Source of the DNA: Chromera velia
Taxonomy: Eukaryota; Sar; Chromeraceae
Direction: 5' to 3'
Assembly: GCA_018398765.1 (NCBI GenBank)
Contig: JAHBMJ010000032.1
Span: forward strand, 6,794 to 59,109
Length of the DNA: 52,316 bases
The notes under the pieces are model-generated. The model did no database searches. It saw only the letters and a program-made list of their open reading frames with translations, and had not been told where the DNA came from. The translations under genes were made by a program, and so were the position numbers. Below are positions 1-8,578 of the stretch, one piece after another. Position 1 is the stretch's first letter, and every line of letters begins with the position of its first letter.

Positions 1-57
1 ATGAATTATAGTTGCACAGTCAGTCAGTCAGATCAGTCAAATTGAATCATGCACTAA

Positions 58-1089
58 TTGCAAATTGATGGAGCATTATTCTTTGTGTGCTTCGTTCACT
101 TTGTGTGTGCCTGCCTGCTTGCAGTCTGTATGCAGACGCACTTCAAAAAGAAGAAACAAGTAGCACGCGAGACGGGTCAGCCAGTCCGAAAGCAGACTCA
201 GCTTGAGAATTGGGTTTGCGGATGTGTGGATCAACACACAGGCAGATTTCGTTTTCGCATCTTACCAGAAGGAAGGTGCGCGCGCAACAAAGACGAGCTG
301 ACGGGCTTTGTTTTGGATGTCTGCGATGCATGTACATTTCTTGTATCAGATGCATTGAAGGCGTATTGCCCTCGCACGCTTGCATGCGAAGCCATCTTGC
401 ATGAAAGTGTGAAGCATAGAGGGGGGAAATTGCTTTCAGACAAAACTGATCAAAGTGGGGCGGCTCTCCATACACAACAGATTGAGTCTCTGTGGAGGCG
501 CATTCGTTTTTTTTTGGCTGTGTACAATTTGCAGAGGCAGCAACCGAGGGGGGACCTACCGGTGCCCAGCCGTCTGCGCGAGGAACAGAGATCTGGCTCC
601 GCTTTGAGCTGCCCTGAAGCTGCTCGTCAGCCTCCGCTCTGCGCATATCTGCATGAGTGGCAGTTCAAGTGGAATGAGAAAGTTTTCCAGCATCCCCAGT
701 CAGGATTTGCAAAGCTGATCCGTGTAATCAGGTTTGTTCAGCCAGTGTTGGGGATGGTTGCTCCTGTGAGAAGGAAAAAAACATGTGGGACGGCGGGGCA
801 AGGAAGAAACGATGAAACAGAAACAGAGACCGAGACAGAAGAAGAAGGAAGACAGGGTCGGCTGAAAAGAACACGTCACTCTGCTTGTGGTCATAGGACT
901 GACCAGCAAAATCAGTTGCATGCACATGCATGCGACTGCGTTGGTGGGGATCGGGGGGCCGGTGGGGGTTCTTCTGCTTCTTTCTCCCAAGTGTCTGTGC
1001 TGCCTTTAGAACCTTCTGCACTGCTGCCTGCCGGGCCACCCGTTCGTAGCGAGAGATCTGCAGACAGAGAGGGAGAGATGAGAGATTAA
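58..1089 (+). CDS. Merlin/ISXO2-like DDE transposase reading frame (5' incomplete)
   Basis: The frame encodes a DDE transposase of the ISXO2/IS1595-Merlin type, which would cut and paste its own element. Counting from the first codon of the open frame (a TTG, not a credible start), QIDGALF carries the first Asp (residue 4), SDALKAY the second (98) and QIESLWRRIR the Glu (143). A YLHEWQFKWN motif (197-206) matches the conserved end of the ISXO2-like domain. Residues 9-25 look like translated intron, because that stretch ends in a CTGCTTGCAG acceptor. Residues 160-196 are another insertion or intron, since they separate the Glu helix from the YLHEW motif. The N-terminal zinc-binding region is not seen and may lie left of the window or in an unseen exon. 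The tail after residue ~230 is low complexity and probably not coding. The family is well supported; whether the copy is active is unknown. Confidence 0.75.
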   Translation: MQIDGALFFVCFVHFVCACLLAVCMQTHFKKKKQVARETGQPVRKQTQLENWVCGCVDQHTGRFRFRILPEGRCARNKDELTGFVLDVCDACTFLVSDALKAYCPRTLACEAILHESVKHRGGKLLSDKTDQSGAALHTQQIESLWRRIRFFLAVYNLQRQQPRGDLPVPSRLREEQRSGSALSCPEAARQPPLCAYLHEWQFKWNEKVFQHPQSGFAKLIRVIRFVQPVLGMVAPVRRKKTCGTAGQGRNDETETETETEEEGRQGRLKRTRHSACGHRTDQQNQLHAHACDCVGGDRGAGGGSSASFSQVSVLPLEPSALLPAGPPVRSERSADREGEMRD

Positions 1090-1184
1090 TGCATATGTGT
1101 ATTGAATTTCATGCGTGAGAATTAAATGGCATTGCATGAAAAAAGAATATAGGGGGCAGGGGGTGGGTAGGGAAGGTAACGTAC

Positions 1185-1652
1185 CTGAGAGGGTTGAAGG
1201 GAAGTGTGTGTGCAGTGCTCGTGCCCTTTCTTCTGATGGCACGATTTGCAGAGGAGTTCACAGCACTCGAACTCAATGAGGAATGACTTCAGCGTCTCCT
1301 TTGTACCAACTAAATCCACTGGCCAATAAAAAGTAGACAAAGAAGTCTTCAGTTCTCCCTCTCCGTATGTGTGTGCATGTGTCCCGCCACGCAGTTCCGG
1401 TAGAGGAAGTGCAGTATGATGGAAGTCACCTCCATAAACAAATAATACAAAAGAATTATCTGAAGATCTATTATTCTCTCCTTCATCATCATTTTCTCTT
1501 TCTTTTTCTCTTATCTTTCTTTCTCTCGAAAGGTCTGTTCCGCAGTCTTTACATCGATTCTGATGTGCCTGACGGCACGGAGTCAACATTAGCCTTCTTC
1601 TTTCATCCTTATGCCACTCTCCCCAGTATACATTTTCTATGAAAGAAGTCAA
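1185..1652 (-). CDS. HNH-endonuclease-like exon
   Basis: This - strand reading frame has the layout of a small HNH nuclease domain. A CKDCG zinc knuckle lies near residues 34-38. GGDFHHT supplies the putative Asp/His active-site pair near 74-80. ETLKSFLIEFECCELLCKSCHQKKG ends in the typical second knuckle (CELLC..CH..K). The spacing between the first knuckle and DFHH is longer than usual and filled with charged low-complexity sequence, so a small intron or insertion is possible. The frame ends at a strong donor (CAG|GTACGT on the - strand, exon edge at 1185), so a downstream exon is expected but was not found. HNH domains cut or nick DNA in homing endonucleases, repair enzymes and mobile elements. 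The role here is unknown and the assignment is by motif only. Confidence 0.45.
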
Positions 1653-2019
1653 AATATCTTTTACCTCATCTTTTTGTACTGTTCTCTCTGTATATATAGA
1701 TATAAGCTGTTTCTGCTGTCTGAGACCTTGTTAAAACTATTTTGGCTTACAAAGTTTTCTTCTCAATGATAACCCTATACACCTTCCTCATATATATATT
1801 CTCTTTTCATTCAATCTATTCTTGTATCTTGGAAGATCTCTCTGTACGCGTGTTGACTGTGTTATTTCATACAACATGCGTCTGTAGCTAGAGAGCTTAG
1901 CCGAGCTTAAAGTGGTAAGCCGGCAGGCCCCTGGCCCTAGCGTTTTATTCTGTGTATGGGCGAGCCGCTAAGCAATTGTGGCGGCGCCCACTGGGTTCTC
2001 ATCCTAGGGTTTCCAGCCA

Positions 2020-2095
2020 ACCCTCAAATATGCATCAAACCCGCCGCGGCCGCCATGCGCGGCCGCCGCGCCGCCGCCTCCATGCAGCCGTTTCA
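2020..2095. promoter_or_regulatory. GC-rich palindromic block upstream of the PSI-like gene
   Basis: A run of GGCCGC/GCGGCC blocks with flanking ATGCATC and CCATGCAG words sits about 160 bp before the start codon at 2252. Similar GCGCGC plus GCATGC clusters occur near 14.3-14.5, 28.15, 42.1-42.24 and 47.2 kb. A promoter role is inferred from position and recurrence only. Confidence 0.3.
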
Positions 2096-2251
2096 TGCAG
2101 GGGGCCGACGTCATTCCGAGGGGGTAGAGTCTTCGAACTTTCAGCAGCGAAGGACCTTATCCATCTTCGAGCATACACTAGAGTGGTGTGCCTTTTTCAA
2201 CAGTCTGCAACTGATCCAGAAGGACAACGTCGAGAATACCTGGCCAGCACA

Positions 2252-3680
2252 ATGAAGTTCGCCTTCATTCTCTTTGCCGTCTTTTTCTGCCTGAGCACCG
2301 CGTTTGAATGCGGTAACTATTCCAATTGTGACGAGTGCGTGAAGTACGCCGGATGCCAGTGGGCCCCCCGTGTGGGACGTTGCATGAAGTCTGACGACGC
2401 TGCCTCTGCTGGACACCCCATCGTTACGGGTCTTTCCTGCGAATGCCGTGAGTTTTTTTCTAGCTTCTTTTTGCTTCTCATCCTGATCACCGCTTTCGCT
2501 CTCTGATAGCTCGTGTGCTGCGATTCACGTCATCTGCTGAGAGTACTTATCGCCGTTTTTGATGCTGGAAGGCAGAATTGCCTTGGGGATCAGTGGTGCA
2601 CTGTTCTGTTCGGAGTCCATCAGATTCCCCGTGTCCGTCTCCTCTCCTTCCAGCAAGTGTTCGCGTGCGGGCGTCGTTGACTTCCTCTCGTGGCCCAAGT
2701 TCGCATTACGCTTGCATTCCTGTGACCTGAGAGGAAATGCAGACACTGACAAATGCCTCCTCCTGCGCACATACTTACACACACACGAACACACACATTG
2801 ACTGCAGTCGGCATCTCGTCTTGCGAGGACTGTGCCAAGAAGGCGGCCTACTGCGCGTGGTGCCAGAAGAGCGACGGCTGGTACACGAGGAACATGTGCG
2901 TGTCCAACAAGTCCGAGAACGAGGAGAGGTGCGACGTTGCTTACGCCTCCATGGCAATGGACTGCCCCAAGAAGAAGGTACGCGGATGGATCTACTGGTC
3001 CACTCATCTGCTTTAGTGAACTCACGAAGGCATCCATACAAGATGCAGAAAGCAATCAATGTTTTCACACAACCCTGTTCCCGTCACAGGGCCCCCTTCC
3101 TTCCTTGATTTGCTTTCGATGGCTTGGTGGTCTTCTCGCGTGTCTTGCCGATTGTGACTTTTAGTTATCGCAATCCCATTTTGTCCGTACTCTCGTATCT
3201 CCTTGTACCCCCGCAAGGCACTTTTTTTCCCGGTAATTTGTTGTGCTTCTTGCATCCGTTCTCCTTCCCCGAGGCACTCTGTGATGATGCACATCCGAGA
3301 GGCTCCTTCTGAATGAAGCATGTGAACAACAGCACCCTTTCCTGTGCTCTCTCAGCTGCTGGCCTGTGTGCGTGTGCGTCGAACAGCCCCTGTCTTCTCT
3401 CGGCATCTCACTCTCTCCTTCCTTCCGTATGCATGTCCCTCTCTTCTGTCTTCTGGTATCTTCGATCTTTCCTAACATTTGCATTCCCGTTCATCAAGTT
3501 TGGCAGTTTGGTTCCCGGCCTTTCACAAATCGATGCACAGAAGCAAATTAAGGACCTAAGAGAGCCTGCGTGCTGCCTTTACAGTCACTCGTTTTCCTGC
3601 ATGCCCCTTTGTTGTTTGCCCTCCTGTCTACCTGCTTGCAGGTGTTCCTCGGGAAGAAGGACGAGAGGGTGTTTGCTTAA
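2252..3680 (+). CDS. Small secreted protein with two Cys-rich PSI-like modules (3 exons)
   Basis: The exons are 2252-2447, 2808-2977 and 3642-3680, with GT-AG junctions (GTGAGT, GTACGC donors; CTGCAG, TTGCAG acceptors). The phases agree and give 134 residues. The ATG at 2252 opens a classical signal peptide (MKFAFILFAVFFCLSTA). Exon 1 then shows CGNYSNCDECVKYAGCQW and a further Cys. Exon 2 repeats the pattern as SCEDCAKKAAYCAWC followed by more cysteines. The C..C..C..CxW spacing resembles PSI (plexin-semaphorin-integrin) modules, compact disulfide domains of extracellular proteins. Exon 3 encodes only 12 residues plus the stop and is rich in Lys/Arg. The product is presumably secreted or lumenal. 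No enzyme motif is present. Upstream 2010-2095 is strongly GC-rich and probably promoter or 5' UTR. The exon structure is well supported; the domain name is tentative. Confidence 0.75.
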
Positions 3681-4139
3681 GGCAGCCGGCCGGCCTCCTT
3701 TCCCCTACCTGGGTTCGAAGCAGGAAAGCGTCCAATAAGTCAATGCGCAGTGCTTAAGACCCCCTTTTCTGTGCACTTTCCTGACCACATGTCTAGCTTA
3801 TGAGCCTTTCTGAAAGTGAACTTCATGTGGACTTGAGTTAGTCTCTGACTTGAGGTCCTGCTTTGTGCGCACACGTGTGCCGTTGGCCGAATTCGCATTC
3901 GATGCCTTGGAGTCTGAAGAGAAGGAAAGGAGTGGTTTTTTTTTAGCAAATTGATTTAATGAATCTCGTGTTCGTCCGTTCAGCTTGATTGGATTGCCCC
4001 CCTTCTGCACTGCACAGAGAGAGCCTTGATAGATGCGGTGTCGTTTCTCCCTGCCGGCATGCATTCGTGCACGCATGCGTGTCTTTGTTGTTTCAAGAGT
4101 GGCCGGAGGTTGTTCTTTGCGCCTCCCCTTCACACTTTG

Positions 4140-4188
4140 GCGGCTGTGGGAGGAAGGGAAAGAGAGAGTGAGAGGGAGAGAGAGAGAG

Positions 4189-4226
<38 letters not shown>
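4140..4226. repeat. (GA)n microsatellite
   Basis: A long GA/GAGG tract of simple-sequence DNA lies in the intergenic stretch between the PSI-like gene and the first TIR element. No gene is seen in 3681-4813 apart from this repeat; translated frames there are repeats or lack motifs. Confidence 0.9.
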
Positions 4227-4228
<2 letters not shown>

Positions 4229-4813
4229 TACAAGACACAGACAAACAAACCGAGATAGCAGGAACTTGAAAGACTTAGGGTGATCAACTTGTTGGGCGAG
4301 AAACGGAAAGTTCCGTTCACCTTGCCCCTATACAATGAAGGGACAAAGCTGACCGAATGGAAAGCCGTTTTGTTGTAGCACGGCAAGGAAGAGTCTTGAC
4401 GACCTGAGTATACGTCTCGGGAAATGTACCGGAAATGTACCGTACCAGAACAGCGTGGTCTTAGCAATGAGCGAAGAGATACATGTGGAGAATATTGTGA
4501 ACAGGAAGCCTGAAAAAAATGGAAACATCGGGCGAAAAATTTGGAGGAGAGCCCTCACTGACAGCCTCAGTGACAGGTGACCGGAACTAGCTAGGACCGG
4601 TCCGACCGGAAAGGGGACTGGGAGACGGTTCATAACTAGAACTTCACTGTTACTTCATTCTAGAACTAGGTCTAGAAGTATGCGTAAAACCCTCGATAAA
4701 ATAATTTTACTAGTCATTTCACTGAACGTGACTGAAGTACTACAATTCTTTTAAGTTTTAATTAATTTCAATACATTTAATTCTTATAGTACCTATACAG
4801 ATGTTATCAACTA

Positions 4814-5385
4814 CCGTGCAAAGACCTAGGAATTTAGACAGGAATTTAGAGGAATTTAGCTAGGAATCTAAGGAAATTTAGACCTCTAAATTCCTAAACT
4901 TTGGAAGTCAATTTCTCGTGTTCTAACTCATCATACTTCACAAGAAATTGACCTCTAAAAATTGTTAAATTCCTCTAAATTCCTGTCTTTAAATTCTTTT
5001 AGATTCCTATCTAAATTCCTCTAAATCCCTGTCTAAATTCTTCTAAACCCACCTGAAAGCGGCAAGCGCGTGCATTTGGGAGACCAGAGGAGTGTAGGGG
5101 GAGAGCTAGGAGGAAGGAGGAGTAGCCAGTGCGCTGCATGGTCATGACTGAGGGATAGGAAGTACTTAGCAAATGCTGAAGAAGGCATTCGGATGGAGGA
5201 GCGTCAAGTACGAGGTCGCATGAGAGAGAAAGCTAGCAGCGAGAGCAGTAACCATGACAGAAGGAAGAGATGAAAGACGTATAGGCCAAACACTAGGAAC
5301 AAACTTTAAGTTAATGCCCCCCTCTAAATTCCTGTTTAAATTCCTCTAAATTCGATCCTGTCTAAATTCCTAGGTCTTTGTAGGG
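4814..5385. mobile_element. Non-autonomous TIR element, family A, copy 1
   Basis: The left end reads CCGTGCAAAGACCTAGGAAT and the right end is its inverted counterpart (CCTAGGTCTTTGTAGGG), giving terminal inverted repeats of roughly 25-30 bp. Inside each end lie several copies of AATTTAGACAGG / AATTTAGAGG in mirrored orientation. The central ~270 bp (5050-5320) is unique and GA-rich. A second copy at 49657-50308 matches both ends and the centre closely. A TA dinucleotide flanks the element on both sides (4812-4813 and 5386-5387), consistent with a 2-bp target duplication. There is no coding capacity, so it must be moved by a transposase made elsewhere. The superfamily is not settled. Confidence 0.8.
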
Positions 5386-5395
5386 TATATAGCTT

Positions 5396-6270
5396 CCCTG
5401 CAAAAATCAGTAAATTCATGAATGAATTTAAGTGAACTTAGATGAATTTAAGTGAATTCAAGCAGTTAATTTAAGTGAATTTACGTGAATTTAAATGAAT
5501 TTGCAAATGAATTTTGATAAAATTAGGGCCTCCTAATTCACTTATAAATTCACTTAAATTCACGTCTTAAATTCATTTAAATTAATGTAAATTCACTTAA
5601 ATTCACTGAAGAGACGAAAAACGTATACGCCAGACGCTAGGAACAAACTTTAAGTCAATGCCCCATCTAAATTGATAGAAAACCTAGACAACTATATAGT
5701 AAGCACAACTGTTGCTAGACTGAAAAGCACTCGGCAACCAAGCTTATAAGATTGAGTTTTTATCTATTGTGTTTGGTAACCAATCTACCAGAGCCTAACA
5801 GGCCGGAAACCAGCGTGGAAGATTTTCCTATACGTACGAAGATAGAGATTCTGTCTATGTACATCAATCACAACACTTCCCGGGCCCAACAACGTTGCAC
5901 AACACATACTTTACAATACGACTCTTATATGAGCATGTGCAATTCACTGGCATGCATGCATGTATCGATTCTTTACTGACTCGCCGCACTGGCTCGAAAT
6001 GTGCGCGCGATCGCATGAAGATACGGGAAAGTCAGTTAAACTCATTCACCCCTAATGCGCAATACGAGCATTCACATCAATCTCGGTCCTGACAATCAAT
6101 TTTTATCAAGTTCTATGCACACAGCATCACTTCAGCCATACATTCACTTGCTGTCTGGAAGTTAAAACCGTAGTGCACCGTTTCTTCCTTCACCGATCCT
6201 GTCATTTAATCATAAGTCATCATCATAAATTTATTTAAATTCATTGATGAATTTAATGTTTTTTGCAGGG
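5396..6270. mobile_element. Non-autonomous TIR element, family B
   Basis: The ends are CCCTGCAAAAATC (left) and, inverted, CCCTGCAAAAAAC (right). TT flanks both sides (5394-5395, 6271-6272), consistent with a 2-bp target duplication. Subterminal DNA is packed with AATTCA(C/T)TTAA and its complement. The terminal CCCTGCAAA is the same as in family A, although the subterminal repeat is different. Positions 5609-5675 are related to the central part of family A (CTAGGAACAAACTTTAAGT), so part of A appears captured here. It starts only 10 bp after family A copy 1 ends. No coding potential was found. Confidence 0.7.
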
Positions 6271-6296
6271 TTATTAATAAGTGATAAGTGAATCTT

Positions 6297-6316
6297 AAAG
6301 TGATAACCCGCCGGCC
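6297..6316 (+). repeat. Dispersed AACCCGCCGGCC motif
   Basis: The sequence AAAGTGATAACCCGCCGGCC resembles the core of a longer repeat seen at 20461-20518 and, inverted, at 49489-49545. The match here covers only about 20 bp. The rest of 6317-6966 is AT-rich and shows no convincing gene. Confidence 0.4.
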
Positions 6317-6966
6317 TATAAAAGTATACTCATTATAGCTGCATAACTGTTTGCAAAGGACTAGACTAACCTATGAACGAATTAAAAAGAACTTAGAGTA
6401 CGAATTTGAAGGAAAATCTCAAGTTATAAGCCATCATGGGTCGACTTTCCTTCTATAAAAAAAAAACAAACTTAAAAAAATTAATAAAGTATAAATAAAA
6501 AATTAGAAAAATCATGTACATATGTGAAGCTAGATCTGTATAAAGAAAGTTAAATGCACAATTGAAAAAGAATTTAAAAATCGAGTACGAAATCGTAGTA
6601 TCATACACATGTAAAAAAAGGATTGAATATGAAAATTTTATAATCAAAGTATTTTTTCTCTTTTTGTGTTTTAGGCCTAAGTTTTTTGTGAAGTTGTGAA
6701 CCATGATGAGGTATAGGACTTGATTTTAATGCTTAAGTTTCACTAGCTTAAGGGGGTTTGACTTAGGCGTGCTGGCAAGAGAAAGCATGCTGTTGCAATC
6801 ACGAATGATCGATCGAAGAAAAGCCTCCTTGGCCACCCTCTAAGAGGAGGACTCGAACTCGGAACCGGCGGCCTCGTGGGCTCTCCTCTGCCCCCTGCAT
6901 CTCCTTCTCACTGGCCCGGAAGAGCTAAAACTTCCTACCGTAGTAGGATATACTGCCGCGTACTGC

Positions 6967-7875
6967 TCATATTGCTCCCTCTCGAAGCGTCTTTTTTGGA
7001 CGTTCTGCTGTTGCAAGGACGTTGAAGTCTCCGTCGGCTTCTGTCCTTCGTCTCCTCCCTAAAGCATCCTGAAGCTCTTCAAACATCCAAATCTTCCCTC
7101 CAGTCTCCACAAGCCCCACCGCTTCCAATGAGAACCAAATGGACCTTGCCACTAGGTCCAACTCATCCACAAGAAAAATCACTGGCTCTGCGGCCTCTTC
7201 GCTTGCCTGCAATTGACTGAATTTCACAATGCACTGTCAAAGGATCATCCAGTCTTTCAGGTACGCATACGTCAATGACCTACGTAGCAAATTGCAAAGA
7301 CTCTCTAAAATTGCCTAGAGGTCTGTAATTATCCCGTGCATCAGCCTTGAGCCAATGACGGCCATGTGAAAGGTTGGGTCTCCTCCGATGTGCTCGCGAA
7401 TCAGACCACTGACCCGCTCGTACAGCTCCAGGTCATCTTCTTTGAACTCCTTCAACATGTTGATAGCTTGCATGGACTTTCTCTGCACTTCACAGCATCT
7501 TTGTGTACAGCAAGAGAGCCAATTTGACAGACAGACAGACAGACAGACAGACAGGTAGACAGATAGATAGACCGATAAACAAAGAGTCACACAAACCAAA
7601 ACACAAACAAAGGGACACACAGACACACTCTATATTTCTTCTTCTCTCTCCTTTTCTTCATGAATACAACAGACAAAGAGAAAGAAAGAACAAAGAAAAA
7701 AGATAGACTATATCGTCTTTTCTTTACTTTACTTTTTCACTTCCTTACTTTCGGACAGACAGACAGAGAAATAGAAACACAGGCAGACTATATGTTTCTT
7801 CTTTTTCTCTTTACTTTTCTCCATGAACACAACAGACAAAAAGAAAGAAAACAAGAAAAAAAGAAAGAAAGACAA

Positions 7876-7908
<33 letters not shown>

Positions 7909-8540
7909 GAATAGATTGAAAGCAGAGAAAAGGGGACGCAAGCTGGCTGACCGGTCTCTCAGGAGGGTCATCGCCACCTCTGTCTGACCTCGAGGAGCCA
8001 GCAGTGCCTGCAGTAGTTGGACCGCTGACACTACTCCTTCTCGATTCGGAAGTGTCCTTTGTGGATGTTTGGCTACTGCCAGTGGTCCCCGAAGTCTTCT
8101 TCGACTTTTGTTCTTTGTCTCTTTCCAAAAGCTCTCTAAACATTTCTTCAAACATTCCAGTCTTTCCCCCTGTCTCTACAAGTCCGACAGCTTCCAGCAA
8201 AAACCAAAGTGAGCGTGCGACCAAGTCCCACTCATCCTGAGGCAGAATCATGGGCTCCGTCGCCTCTTCGTATGCCTGTAATTAATAAACTTTTATAACT
8301 CATTATCAAAGAACCAGCAGTCTTTTAACATGAAAGCAGGTCCTCTCTGAAAGACAGAAACGATAACTCAAGCAGCCTACACGCTTTCTCTGCAGCCCTT
8401 CAAAGTCTGACCCTGACCTTTGCTTAGACGAGAGCCATTCTTGAATAAGTTTTTTCCCGTGATAAATATGGCTACAAACAAAGATGCATGGAAGCTCCAA
8501 AGAATCATAGAGAGAGAGAGAGAGATCTCACACATTATGA

Positions 8541-8578
<38 letters not shown>

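Noticed and set aside
1952-2251. N-terminal extension upstream of the PSI-like signal peptide
   Set aside because: It is in frame but Arg/Pro-rich from GC-rich leader DNA. The signal peptide at 2252 marks the real start.
6781-6900. Possible tRNA on the - strand (GAGTTCGAGTCC resembles a B box)
   Set aside because: The T-stem does not pair and no acceptor stem or D-arm fits. At most a tRNA-derived repeat.
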